A DNA stretch of 64,000 nt from Karalla daura (taxonomy: Eukaryota > Chordata > Actinopteri > Chaetodontiformes > Leiognathidae): the NCBI GenBank assembly GCA_029224185.1, contig CM055188.1, forward strand, positions 7,131,001-7,195,000, written 5' to 3'. The notes below the pieces were generated by a model. The model had not been told where the DNA came from and did not search any database. It saw only the letters and a list, made by a program, of their open reading frames with translations. The translations under genes were made by a program, and so were the position numbers. Shown one piece after another: positions 1 to 11,984 of the stretch (position 1 is the stretch's first letter; each line of letters starts with the position of its first letter).

Positions 1-770
1 GATAACTTCTGACTCCTCAGGTTTGATTTTCCCAAGTTTCTCAAGTGTGATATAGTGTGAAGGGTAAAATAGCTTTATACCTCAGTTACAACTCTGGGGC
101 TAAAAAGTACAACAAACATTATTTTACACAATATTTTCCACAAGATTAAGGTTTAATTAAAACAGTTGACTGCAGGCATTGTCTTTTTAAAATTTAGATT
201 AAAGACTCCAAGATGAATATTTTGCACTGTCTCATATATTCTTTTTTTTTGGAGTATTATTTCTGACATTCATGTATCTCCAACAATGTTGTCAAGATTC
301 AAAGTTCACTCCATTTGTAATATAACAAATGTTACATAAGTGTTTCTGTCCAGTCGACTACAGAACATATATCCATAATGTATCAATATTGATATAAATT
401 TGGATGCAGCTTGGGGATGCACGACAAAAAATAATCAACAGATAAATTAATAGACAGGGATAAATGAAATACTGCTCACAAAGCTTTGGCATGAATGAAA
501 AAACTCAATCCAACCACAATATGACTGGATCTTGACACTGCTGAAAAAGCTGTTAAACGTGCCAGCAGGACGACCAGCAGGGCAAACAGTGGCTGACCAT
601 TTCAGCACAGAATATCCACAAAGCCTTTTGGCAGATGCATCACCCCAGCATGAGCAGAGCTCTACAGTGATTGTGCCAGCAACGGAAAGGGACATGACTA
701 ATAAAGCAAATAGCCACAACCATTTTTTTGGGCTTAGGTTGTGTGTTAAGCACATTATGTACATAGTCAG
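1..770. other. Non-coding, intron-like
   Basis: AT-rich unique-looking sequence. The two overlapping frames at 447-939 lie on opposite strands and show no domain. Confidence 0.6.
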
Positions 771-815
771 ATACATAGATAGAAACACTTTATCGATCCC
801 TTGGGGGGGTCCCTC
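771..815 (-). mobile_element. LINE 3'-tail-like fragment
   Basis: On the minus strand CCCAAGGGATCGATAAAGTG followed by TTTCTATCTATG resembles the '(c)ttggggatcaataaagt..tatctatc' end of fish LINEs. Body sequence upstream on that strand is not recognisable. Confidence 0.4.
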
Positions 816-2576
816 AGAGAGTAATCACAGGTTCTCCATTCCTCCCATTTCTGTCCTGACAGTAATATTCAGACATCTGCTGAAATTACCATCAACCTTG
901 CAAGAGGTTGAATTAGAAAAAACAACCAATCAGGAGTGAGGAGCAGTGTCAATAACACCAATGTATACACCACTGCCACCCTCCCCACCTCATCCCCTTA
1001 CAGAGATAAACATTTCTGCCGGACTTGTTTAATAAGTGTATTGTATTTAAGCTTAAAGCTTAAAGTTAAGATGGCGATGGTCACGGCAGATAGCGCTATC
1101 TGATTTTTCTTTGATGTTGCACTCAAGCTAAGCCTAGCTTGTGAGCTTATATGCAAGCGATCGTGGTCAGAGTTGTCTTTATGGCTGCTGTTGAGGTTTT
1201 TTGAGTGTCTGTTTGCTTGTTATATTGGTTTATACTTTTCACTATTGGATAGTGCATCATACATTGTGAATACATTGATGTGGTCCCCTGTGGAACACAT
1301 AATGTACTAAAAACTGCTAGAATATATACAGTGAGTCATTCCAAGGAAATCACCATTGTAATTTGGTTGTATTGCTGTAAATTATAATGTAAGTCATATT
1401 TTCATGTTTTGTTCTTACCAGTCAGTATTACCAGATTTTGCTCATCTGGCTTCATTTGTTGCCATGGTTACTTGCCTATGTGTGCACATTACACCCTGCT
1501 GTGTGGATTAGCTGCAAGGGTGACACTGTGGCAGCGTTTAGTCTGCCCCTTGATGAAAGATTCCAAAATCTAAACTCTAAAATCAAATCTAAAAAAAATC
1601 CAAAATTTTGTGACTGCTGATTTTGTGTCTTTTTGTTTAGTTACAGCAAAATTCACATGTGATGCTTAGATGTTTGAGCTTGAGTTAAAACATTCATCAC
1701 AACAGTTTCTGACTCAGCTTCATAAACATGCAGCTCTGGAGGACAAAAAGAGATTGGAGAAAAATATGAGAAATAACTGGAGCTAATGTCAGAGGTTGAG
1801 TTAAAATGAAAACAGACACAGCAACTCGTGTACGGTCAGAGCAACATCTGAAAGATGTTGCTCTGACCCACAGAATTACAGCAGACAATTTATGTCGCAT
1901 GGCAACAACCACCAGCTGCTCAGGTTGATGTGTATTTTGATGTTTATTTACGCACAAATGTATTAGTGCGTGTCTTTAGGCCTATGGGACTTTGGCACTC
2001 ATCGCTCAAAAGAAATACATTTCCTAATACACTTAATTGTTCTTAAAGTGTTGATAAACAACTTCAACAACAAACATCTATGCACTATCCGTTCATCCGT
2101 AGATTATACATCTGTAGAGCAGATTAGATTTTGATTTAACACACAAAAGATAAACTACATTAAAAAAAGGAGTTTTGCCTTTTACAAAAACAATGCCTGA
2201 AACATGATTGTGTACAAGATGGAGAATATTCCACATAGCTGCTGAACATGATGTTGTTAAGTGCTAGGCTGCGCCAAACCAATTTTGCATCAAAGGAGCA
2301 AGATGAAAAGAATTCAGAGTGACAGTGATGCAATTTTCCCAGAAATCTAACATTTTCTCTGCAAATAAATCATACGAGTTGTGTGCTGGAACCATTCAAG
2401 AGTTGTTTTTATCTTTTTCTGCTTACAAAATGTCGAGATTTCAGTGTAGTACACAATAAGCTGTTTATGAACAGTGTATTTATTAGCACTTTCCAGGCCT
2501 GACCTTTGCACATCACAAATAATCCATTGTTCCACATGCTGATGTATATTTGAATTTTAATTACCTGAAAAATCTT
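816..2576. other. Non-coding, intron-like
   Basis: No gene, RNA or mobile element recognised. A short inverted pair, AGCAACATCTGAAAGATGTTGCT, lies at 1841-1863. Confidence 0.5.
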
Positions 2577-2613
2577 GTGTGTATGTGTGTGTGTATATAT
2601 ACGTGCACACACA

Positions 2614-2690
<77 letters not shown>

Positions 2691-2700
2691 GTGTGTGACT
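2577..2700. repeat. Compound (TG)n/(TA)n microsatellite
   Basis: GTGTATGTGTGTGTG and ACACACAC stretches lead into about 33 TA units (2617-2682), then ATATATGTGTGTG. The tyrosine/isoleucine-rich frames over it are artefacts of the repeat. Confidence 0.98.
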
Positions 2701-3953
2701 AAGTACATATTTATCTATGGAAATGGCTTCTGGAATAAAACAGTTAATCAGAGATCCCACATCTGCACCACACATGCATATCTATATGTTTTAATTCCAG
2801 AGGCTTTGAAATGACTTGAAGCCAGGAGAGTTTACATTTGTAGACATGCAGGCATTCATGGCCATCGGGAAAATAAACTGGCTTCAATGCTTTGCTTATG
2901 TTCATGCTGACAGTGGTTTTCCCTACAGCCAGGCTCCCCATGCTCATGTATCTTAACATGGGGGAACTTTCTGTTATGGATTCTTAAACCTTCAGGCTTC
3001 CACTGCACCCCAGATAATTGGAGTTTCATTTCTCTTTTTTTTGTATACTAATGCATGGTGGCAAGCAATCCAGTGCCTTCAGCTAGGATTGTCTCATCTG
3101 CGCCTAACAGACACATTTCCACTCATTTCTTGTGGTACAAACAATATGAGTTAAGTCATATAATGAGGCTTTAATTTGCTGGTGGCCTTAGGGTGGCTGT
3201 TGGAAGATTCTGATGTACTCCTCAAGACATGGCATATCAACCACTCAACCAGACCAGTGTTTTTTGCACAAATGTGTGTTTAATATGCATAATGGGTAAA
3301 TATCCTAATATAATGATTCAAACCAAACTATGTTTGAACACTGCATTTAAAGATAATTTGGATTTACTATGTGCAAAAAAGATTTGTTCATCTTTGTTAA
3401 ACATTGGAATTTTCATGATCAGCTCATGATCAGAGACTTGAATATTAATGGAACTCTGTTTTATGGACCAAGCATTTCTACTCAAACATAGATTACATGT
3501 CAGTGAAATACAGTGAAAACATTTTGACTGGTGAAATGCAACATGCACACATTACATTGTTTTCAAACAAATCATGTCCTATACAATGGTAATACAGTAG
3601 CACCAAAGAAACTCTTCAAGATTTCTCACCACAATTCTTAATAAACATGTATGCAAGTACAAATAATATGCCTAATTCAGGGTCAGCACTTTCCAGCACT
3701 AAAAGTGTGGTATAATATATACATCCACACAAGATATAATATATATATATTCTTTTCCATTGGTGAAAGTATCTGGTACCTAGTATTATTTTTTGGACCT
3801 GCTTGGGTGAGGTTCTGAGTGGCTGCAGTGATACTAAATGTGGTCTCTCGGGCCACTGATTGACATACTGCAACGAAAAGGAGAACCGAGGGTGCAAGCC
3901 AAGGAGGTAGCACCAAGAGATGTCATTGGGCCATTGTTGGTATAAGAATGCCA

Positions 3954-3956
<3 letters not shown>
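2701..3956. other. Non-coding, intron-like
   Basis: No supported gene. A 71-codon minus frame at 2744-2959 and frames at 3616-4016 have no recognisable family. Confidence 0.5.
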
Positions 3957-3990
<34 letters not shown>

Positions 3991-4018
3991 AAGAAAATTA
4001 ATATACATATATACATAT

Positions 4019-4092
<74 letters not shown>

Positions 4093-4140
4093 TTTCTTCC
4101 TTTTTATTTATTTATTTATTTTTATTATTTTATTATTACT
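3957..4140. repeat. Two (TA)n tracts and an adjoining TTTA-rich stretch
   Basis: TA tracts at 3957-3988 and about 4025-4088 are separated by AGGAAGAAAATTAATATAC. They are followed by a TTTATTTATTTATT stretch to about 4140. The words AGGAAGAAAATTAATAT (3988 on) and TATTAATTTTCTTCCT (4086 on) are inverted copies, so the second tract sits inside a palindrome. Confidence 0.95.
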
Positions 4141-7100
4141 CAAAGGCTGATGCAGTGATTGTGCCAGCACAGAATATGCCACCAGCCCACCTAAGACCAG
4201 TCCAGGCTTAAGGTGAAATATGACAGAGATCAGAACTTTTGTTGCATTCAACAAAATGTCTCTTTCATTGCCAGTTCTGCCACCGCCAATTCATTTCAGT
4301 TGACGCAGATTTACTTCAGCCTTGTACTGCAGCACAAAAAGGACAAAGAGAGACAAGTCCTGCATATCATAATCCTAGCTCTCCTTCCTCGGCCTGTGGA
4401 GCAGACCTTGTCAAGCAGGACTACAATTCCATTTCTTTTGGTCAGAGCGGCGCTTAAGTGGGCTAAACCCATGGACATGGCACTGTGCACTGAGACTAGC
4501 ATGGCACCCTGACCTCGCATACTTGGCAAAATTCATCAGTTTGCATGTACAATGGGTGATAATCCTCGCCTTTTTACATTATTTTGAGATTCCCTCTATT
4601 TTAAGTCAAAGGTTCCTGTAATTCCATTTTCTTGGTTGCTTATCATTGCCATTACAGTTTATTAAATAAGCTATTACATTACAGTTCAAATAGGTCTTAA
4701 TCACACCTTTTTTCCCATTAATCATGTACACATGAACCTTATGACTTATGAACGCCCTCTTATGAGAAATTCAGAATACGAATCAGGCTTTGAAGAAATT
4801 TCTGTCCAATTAAATAAAAAGTATTTAAAATATGAAAACAAAATCAAAGTGCTGCCCGACAGTGGTACTCCAAGTCCCTTTTACACTGAAAAACAATCTT
4901 GTATTTTAATATCATATTAAAACAGTTGTATTGTACACACAGGTTTTCATATTTTCATAATACAAAAAAGTTTCAAGATAGGGAAGCCCCTCTGGAACAA
5001 ATTCATTTTGTATCTCGAGGTCCCACTGTATCTTCAATCATTTATTCAGTGAGCTCTGAAACAGCAGTCCTTTATTTGAGTGTGTAGGAAAAAAACGGAT
5101 TTGTCCATTTGCTTCACACTGCCACAATATTTGACTAAAACAGAAGCTGTTCTTCAGCAGCAGAGTGGAGTAGGAACAATTTGGCTGCCGTGAAAAACTC
5201 TGCGGTGATTTTCCTCGCAGTGTGAAGTGCTGGGTGACATGTTCTGCAGTCTGCAAGTAGGAGAGCTTTCAGCCAACAGGAAATTTCCTGACAACTACGC
5301 AGACAGGCAGCACCTGTTGGTGGAAAGGCTGGCTGCCTCATGGCTGCGTCCTGTGTGACTGATTCTACTGTCAGTGGAGAGCAAGTGAACAGAGCCTTCT
5401 GAATTTCATGAAAACTCAATCGAGCGGCAGCAAGGAAGGAAACAGGGAGAAAGAAAGTGAATCTAACTAAGTCACTTTTGCTCACAGTGAGTCAACAGCC
5501 TGTTCTGAATCATTTGTATATCTTGGCAGCCTGGCTGCGTAATTGATGTCATTCATTACATGATTGAGGTGGGTGTTTTTGTGCAGGGAGACGAAGTAGC
5601 CAGACCATTGCTGAGAGCAACTTTGGCTGTGATGATTGATAGGAGGCACAATGCATAAACGCTGGAGTGTTGGTTCCCTAAATGCAAGTAAGTGTTACTC
5701 TCTGTGAAGGCTTGGGGCAAAACCATTCATAAACTCTGCAACTGATGATAGCTGTTGTATTGATTCTAGTTTGCACCCTTTATTCCACCAGCCCCTCTTA
5801 CTTCAATACCTTGCCTCAGTAAACACAGGCATCGAAACTGTTGACCCACACTGTCTCTGGCATTGATCACACCATTGATGTTGGGACACCATATTCCCTT
5901 TGTCCACGTGGTGGCTTAATCCATTCACAAAGTCCACAGATGGTACAAAATGGATCAATACAAGAGGAAAAATGGAAAATGAGATTAAAAACTATAGATC
6001 TATCCCTGAAAAATGTAGCAATATCCAACACTCCTTTACAACTGATTGACCTGAATAGTGCAAGACAATCTTGCACAGATCAGCTGCAATCTGTGGTGCA
6101 CTCTTGGCCTTGTGCACATTTCTAGCATATACAGTAAGGAATGGAACATCTTTTTTTTATCACTTCTTTAGCAGAGAAATTCCAGAGTTACAGCAATTCA
6201 CTCCTATGCATTATACAAACAATCCAAGAGATCCAATCCAACTTTGTTTCGCCCACACGCCTGTCCATCCATCCATCCTCCCTTTCTCTGTTTCACCAGT
6301 GTCCTGTCATTTTTAATGAAAATGACAAACCCTAAGTCAGACTGACATAATGTCAACATTTCATCCTGTGACTTCTGCCAGGTTATATCACTCCTGCTCT
6401 ATCCCTCATTCCAAATGAAATAAACAGCACCTCGCTTGCCGAGCCCAACACTGCTTCAACATGATTCCAGTCTAAGCTCTTCAATAAAATTTTGAACATG
6501 AGCTATTGTTGTTCATTCACGTTTTGCAGAGAAATGCAAACTTCTGCAAGATAGTCATGCTTGTGTGAAACTTTTAGACGGCAACATAGAAATTAAAGAA
6601 TGTTTTCCCCCACACACTGAAACAGCCATCACCTTTTATACATACAATACATTATGGACTTTCATGGCATTTCTTCATTCTCCCTCTGTTTTTTTGGGGG
6701 GGGGGGATGATAGACAGCATCACATTTTTATGAAGCTGTGAAATGTCCTTTTCCGTTCTTTTTCTTCTCCTCTTTTAAATCTAGGTCATTTTGGGTTTCA
6801 AAGGTAAAGGGGTTAAATAGGATAAGGAAAGGGCTACTGGAGTAAAAAAGAAAGACAAACTTTACATCGAGATGTGTTATAAAAATCTCAGCTGAGTGTT
6901 TAGCATCAAAAGAAATTGGAATCCTTTTTAACATTCACTACCACAACCCACAGTGACAATATATTAATGAGTGCGTGGCAGAAATGTCTGTCGAGCAGAG
7001 AATGTTGTCAGATATGCTTTTGGTAAGGAATAAATGTTATTTCTATAACATTCCCTTTAAGCTCTTGATGTTAAGCCCAGACAATTTCCTGATTTCATCA

Positions 7101-8844
7101 GTGGAAAAGGTGGAATCTTATTTGTGTCTCTCTGTGCAGCCTATTACCATCAGGAAATCTTGTTTAAAATACAGCTTTACTGGTATCTATGTGTGCATGT
7201 ATGTATTTTTTAAATTGTTTTATTTTTTATTCATATATTTACCTATTCATCAAATTCAGTTTCTATCATCAAGGTTATTTCAGCAGCAACTGTGTAAAAA
7301 TATTGCTTGTCCTCGCTATTCATTGACTGGTTGTGTTTTCCTCTCACATAAGGCACTGCAGCCCCTATTCATCCCCCACAGTGACAGTGGTCTCTACTCC
7401 TGGCTAACACAAGGCTGTGTTTCCCATCATGTCCATATTGATCCTGTGAGGTTCTCGCATATGGATGAAATTGTATTTGTACCCGATTAGAGGAGGTATT
7501 CGGTTAAACAGCACAGTGCCACAGAAATTGTTAGGATTTTGAGGCAGTGAACACCATGGATTAATAAAGTTAGAATAGAAAGAAAATGTTTTCCGTGTTA
7601 CAAGTGACTGCAGACTCATTTCAGTCTCAGAGCAGATAGCTGAATCATCCGCTTGAGATATTATAGAGCTGCTGTCACTGTTTCTAAACTTAAAATACAG
7701 ATATAGGTTTGGATTATTCATAACTGAATGAATATAATGTTGAGTGTTGAATGTTGGTTCCCTCTGAATCCTACATCACATTATTAATTAGTAAATATTG
7801 AATATCAAATAAAATATACGAAAACTGTCAGCAATTTGTCTGGCTTCAGTTGATGGTTGTTACTTTTTAAAGTTTATACTGAAAAAAGCAAATGTGAGCT
7901 TAAGTTGTTTTCAAATCTTTTTCTTGTCAATCGGAAGAACAATGTTGATATAGATCTGAACTTTGAAATTACATACAATTACAAGAAGACGTTTATCTCC
8001 ATGTTTAATAGCTGTAGTCACAATAAAAATTAAATACTTTTTTCTTTTTTGTTTTAGCAAAAGTTCTGTCTTTTGAAAGAGGCGATCCAGCAGGATGAAC
8101 ATTGCATGTGAGGTGAAAGGATGAATTACCAAAACTATCTTTTACCTGCTCATGAACAGAAGCCATCTTGAAATAATTGCTGACAGAAAATGTTCTGATA
8201 GACAAGCTTCTCATTCAATGTTCCATTCCATGTAGTATAATCTCCTAAATGTTGTATATTACACTGTGTATACAAACATGAATAAGAATGTGATCATTTC
8301 TTTCTGACTACAAACGCAATACATTAAGCAACTTTCTTGTTGTATTCTGGATAGGATTTGGATTCTGGATTTGATGTTGATGGTACATAGTAGGAGCAGC
8401 AACAGACGGGGAAAGTTGTTTTAACACCTGTTTATGTGTGACAGAGAGCCTGTTCATCCGTGGAAGTGAGAAATTAGAGGGTCATCATTGGGATGAGAGT
8501 AACAGGAAGAGGTTTGATTAGTCCAATATTCGTAAATTGGTAATAATTGATGTGATGCCTCTAAAATGTAGCTGACAACACCACCCGTTACTACCCAGTA
8601 TCTACTTAGAATATCCAAGCAAAGGGACTAATACCTAATAAAATGCACGGACTCAAGTTTAGAAAAAATATCAGATTACAATCTTTACTGATAAATAGAT
8701 TTAAAAAAAATCAAAAAGAAAATGCACAATACATCAACAAAAAAGAGGAAAAGGATCACAACGACCTGAAAAGCTGTAGGGAATGACCAGGGAGAAACAC
8801 GAGTGAGACGCCAGGGTACTAAAACCACAATTATGCTGTGAACA
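4141..8844. other. Non-coding, intron-like, 4.7 kb
   Basis: No recognised gene or mobile element, and no frame with a domain, including the 171-codon plus frame at 6975-7490. A short poly-G (6698-6708) is present. Confidence 0.5.
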
Positions 8845-8990
8845 CACAATTCACCCTTGGTGTTGCACATTTGCTTTATCACACACCTGGTGCTACACAC
8901 TTTTGGTTACACTCTTAAATTCACATTTGGTGATACACACTTGTTTGTAGCACAATTGAATTCACGCTTTGCGCTATACACTTGGTGAAA
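8845..8990. repeat. Degenerate minisatellite, about four units
   Basis: The pattern TTCAC..TTGGTG.TACACACTT recurs with changes at about 8850, 8881, 8920 and 8961, spaced 31-41 bases apart. The units are diverged from one another, so this is an old tandem array. Confidence 0.5.
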
Positions 8991-9117
8991 CTTCACACAT
9001 TAGATGGTAAGGATGAAGAGCTCCACACACTGACGCTGCAAGACCTTCAGTCATTATCAAATGATCCACATTAAGATTAGGAAACCCAGCCTGTCAATGG
9101 AGCTTCTCACATGCGCA

Positions 9118-10892
9118 TTAGGGTGCATCAAAAGACACAATTCTCAAATTTCAATATGGCTGGGTGCTCAAAGTGTTCCAATATATGCAGAAACAACACA
9201 AGAAAAATATTTTTCCAAGACATGATGATTTAGCGGTGCCACCACAAATCTGTTTTTGTTGGATAAAATGCTAAAAAGTGCTCAATGGTCTCCATAGAGA
9301 TATGAGGTAAACAAGACTGCAGTTCAAGAAAACTTGAGTTGATAATTCTCCTTTTTGTTAATGACATGATTTTATCTATATAATATTGCAATATTACATA
9401 TTACGACCATATCTCTAGTTGTGTATTTGTATACTAACTCATATTCTTAAGTACTGGTGCTCATTATATTGAGCTAACATTAGCTAGAAACTGTTAAACA
9501 CACTTAGCTATTTATGGTAGCTAAGCTATTAAGTTTAATGTCAACCGTATTCTAGAGTGGACAGTAGAGATGTCTCATGTTTAATGAGAGTAGCATTGTA
9601 GTTGTTACAATAAATTAACATTTAAATATAAGTATATGTGCGAACATGCGAAGCATGCTAAAATATTAATTTAAACTCTTTCCTTGTCCTTATATTAAAT
9701 TTAAACATTGGTAAATTTTCGAGAACCACTAGCTACTCAGGTATTGATGTAACAGTAAGTTATCATTGTAATGATGAGGTTGAAAAATGTACAGCTAGAA
9801 TTTGAGGCTCATGAAAGCATGGTTATCATAATTGAGTTCCCCATCCTCTTGCCAACCACCAGCTTGGCTGACCTCATCAATAAGGATTGCTGGTTTGGGA
9901 TGCACCAGCTACACATCGATCCAGAATTACTGTCTCTCAATGTGAAGGTATGGGTGACCAATGCTGATTTAAAAAAAGTGAGGTCAATGTATGTGCAATG
10001 AACATGGTCAATGACTGTGCCGAGTGTGGCATCAAGCTCATGTCCAACTTTGTTGCAGTAGCCAGAAAGGAGCAGCACCTGCAGAATGTGCTACAGATAG
10101 TTGAACATGATCTCAGCCTTCAGCCAAACTTTTGTTGCTGCACACGCAGGCTAATCATTGAGTAGGATAGATACTCTTGGGATAGTTACTCTTGGGTGGT
10201 AGGTGGGAAGACATACCTGGCGGGAGATGCACTGGCTAGGTTCAGGTTCAATTTCCGTTCTCTTTATCTCAGGTGATGTTGCTCAGAGGGGTGGACTCTG
10301 GCACAGACTGCGCACTTAAGTTTGAAGTTTAGTTAGTATCAGCTCTTGCGATCAGGCCCTGTTAGTTGCCAGTGAGAGCCACTACAGAAGGTTTATTCTT
10401 TTATGTGTGTCTGTATCGCCCCTTGTGTTTAACATTGAAGTAAATTAAACTTTATATATGTGTCAGACGTCCATCACTGCTGCACAAAAGTGATGGATGT
10501 AAAGGTAAGGCCACATGAACATGTCCTATTGACCTCCATTTATTTTGTCTATAGGACAAACGAATGGAGAATCTTGAAGGTTGAATTCTGAGGAATGGCC
10601 AAGCTGCCCAAAGGACAAACAATCCTGTTAATGGTTTACTTTGATAACCTCATAGAAAAGTTCACTGTAGTCAACATTTTCAGGTCAGTGTTTTGGCAAT
10701 TAGATTAAAAATCACACATTTTTTGAAAATTTCACAAAAGTTCATGCGTTAGGTAGCACCCCTAAATCTCAATGGAAATCCTTAAAACTTTGCAAAAGTC
10801 ATTTTCATGTAAATTGGAACAAAATGCAAAGCCAGCCAAATTAATATTTTGAAATTTAAATTTTCCATTCAAATTTGATGCACCCTAATTCA
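9118..10892 (+). mobile_element. Unclassified TIR-bounded DNA element, about 1.77 kb
   Basis: The terminal words ATTAGGGTGCATCAAA (from about 9116) and TTTGATGCACCCTAAT (to about 10892) are exact inverted copies. Beyond them both ends continue as A/T-rich sequence with weaker similarity, such as ATTTCAATATGGCTGG on the left against a copy with TTTGGCTGGC read from the right. If the TIR starts at GGGTGC the flanking duplication is TA; no longer duplication is clear. The interior holds a decayed gene piece (9771-10168). I cannot assign a superfamily. The element looks like a low-copy, partly deleted autonomous transposon or a derivative carrying part of its gene. Confidence 0.6.
9771..10168 (+). 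pseudogene. Decayed gene fragment inside the 9.1-10.9 kb TIR element
   Basis: An open stretch of 76 codons (9771-10001) contains SLADLINKDCWFGMHQLHID and ends VRSMYVQ. After a frame change the next frame (about 10000-10168) reads MVNDCAECGIKLMSNFVAVA and then QHLQNVLQIVEHD. From memory, the combination of a short aromatic domain followed by a 'VNDxAERGxxLI' motif and 'LQxxLQVVExHR' recurs in uncharacterised multi-copy proteins of fish and invertebrates. I know no function for them. The frame shift between the two halves and the missing N-terminal part make this a remnant. The location inside matched TIRs suggests the family is transposon-encoded. Confidence 0.45.
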
Positions 10893-11984
10893 CATTAAGC
10901 TACCCTATGCACCAGCATAGACAGACAGGGGGAGTTGGTATAAGCAACTACAAGTACCTGCTTAGCAACTACTGAGTAACCCCAAAAAACTACTGCTAAA
11001 AGCCCTCTGTCAAACAAGAACTTCCTAGGACACTCCCAGGATGATGTTGGCAACATTTTCGATTTGGATTTTTTTATTGCGGCACTCTTATTTTGAGAGG
11101 GTAAGTGGGAAGTGCAATGCCTTGACAGACAGTCTGCACTAGTTAATTCTACTTATTTATTTATATATCCTGTTTTGACCGGCAATCCCTAGCACTCATG
11201 CAGCAACTGCTAAGCAAAGGCAGTGAAAAAATCCTAGCACTGCCACCAGCAACAGATGGTAACAGGTAATGGCGAGGGGACAAGACAAGTAACGAACAGA
11301 GAAAGGAAATAGATACAAACCATTCTAGCCTGCAGCATATGATACTCAGGGCTACAAAGTGTTACGCTATACTAGAGCTAGCTCACAGGCTTGAGGAAGA
11401 CCAACAGTACAAATAATAAAGGGAACACCCATGAGCATCACCACATTCACACAAACATTTACGCTCCAAAGACCAAAACGGTCCACATGTTAATTACTTT
11501 AGCTAATAGTGCATTTTAAAACAAATATCATGTCACATGTATGTATACAGGCACAAACAACCAGTCATAGCAATGGAAACAGTTTCAGGACATTTATCAC
11601 ATGCCTGGCCTAGTCTTATAAGCTTGAAGGCACAACAGTTTCAGTACAGAGGTCGCCACCAGTGTCTACGCCGACCAAGAGTTGTCACAGCAAGCCTAGC
11701 AGTTCATGCTTCCCCATGCACTAGGCTACACAGACAAAGACATGATCAGCCCACCACTTATCAGTGAAAACAAGCCAAAATAAAGACAGTTAAAGTGTAC
11801 CCAAAGCAAATGCAGCCTCCTCAAACAACCGCCACCTCAGAGTTTGCTAGAGTTTGCGTGCTTTTATGGCTCCCATTTAGGTGGCCTGTGCTACAACCCC
11901 TTTAGTGGTCCATGGGCTACATTGGTAATGTGAAGCCCTTGAGAAGTTATGCTAGTCTCTAGAAAAAAATGAACTAATCAACTA
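10893..11984. other. Non-coding
   Basis: Nothing recognised. One frame (11537-11767) has no family resemblance. Confidence 0.5.

Noticed and set aside
2744..2959. Minus-strand frame with a Walker A-like string GSLAVGKTT
   Set aside because: Only 71 codons, no following Walker B or other ATPase motif, no splice-site support, and a short GxxxxGKT match is expected by chance in this much sequence.
4213..4529. Overlapping frames on both strands near 4.2-4.5 kb
   Set aside because: No family resemblance on either strand and mutually exclusive frames; treated as chance.
6975..7490. 171-codon plus-strand frame, the longest outside repeats
   Set aside because: No domain, no repeat or codon bias, and hydrophobic AT-rich codons typical of intron read-through; no splice-site pair that would make it an exon.
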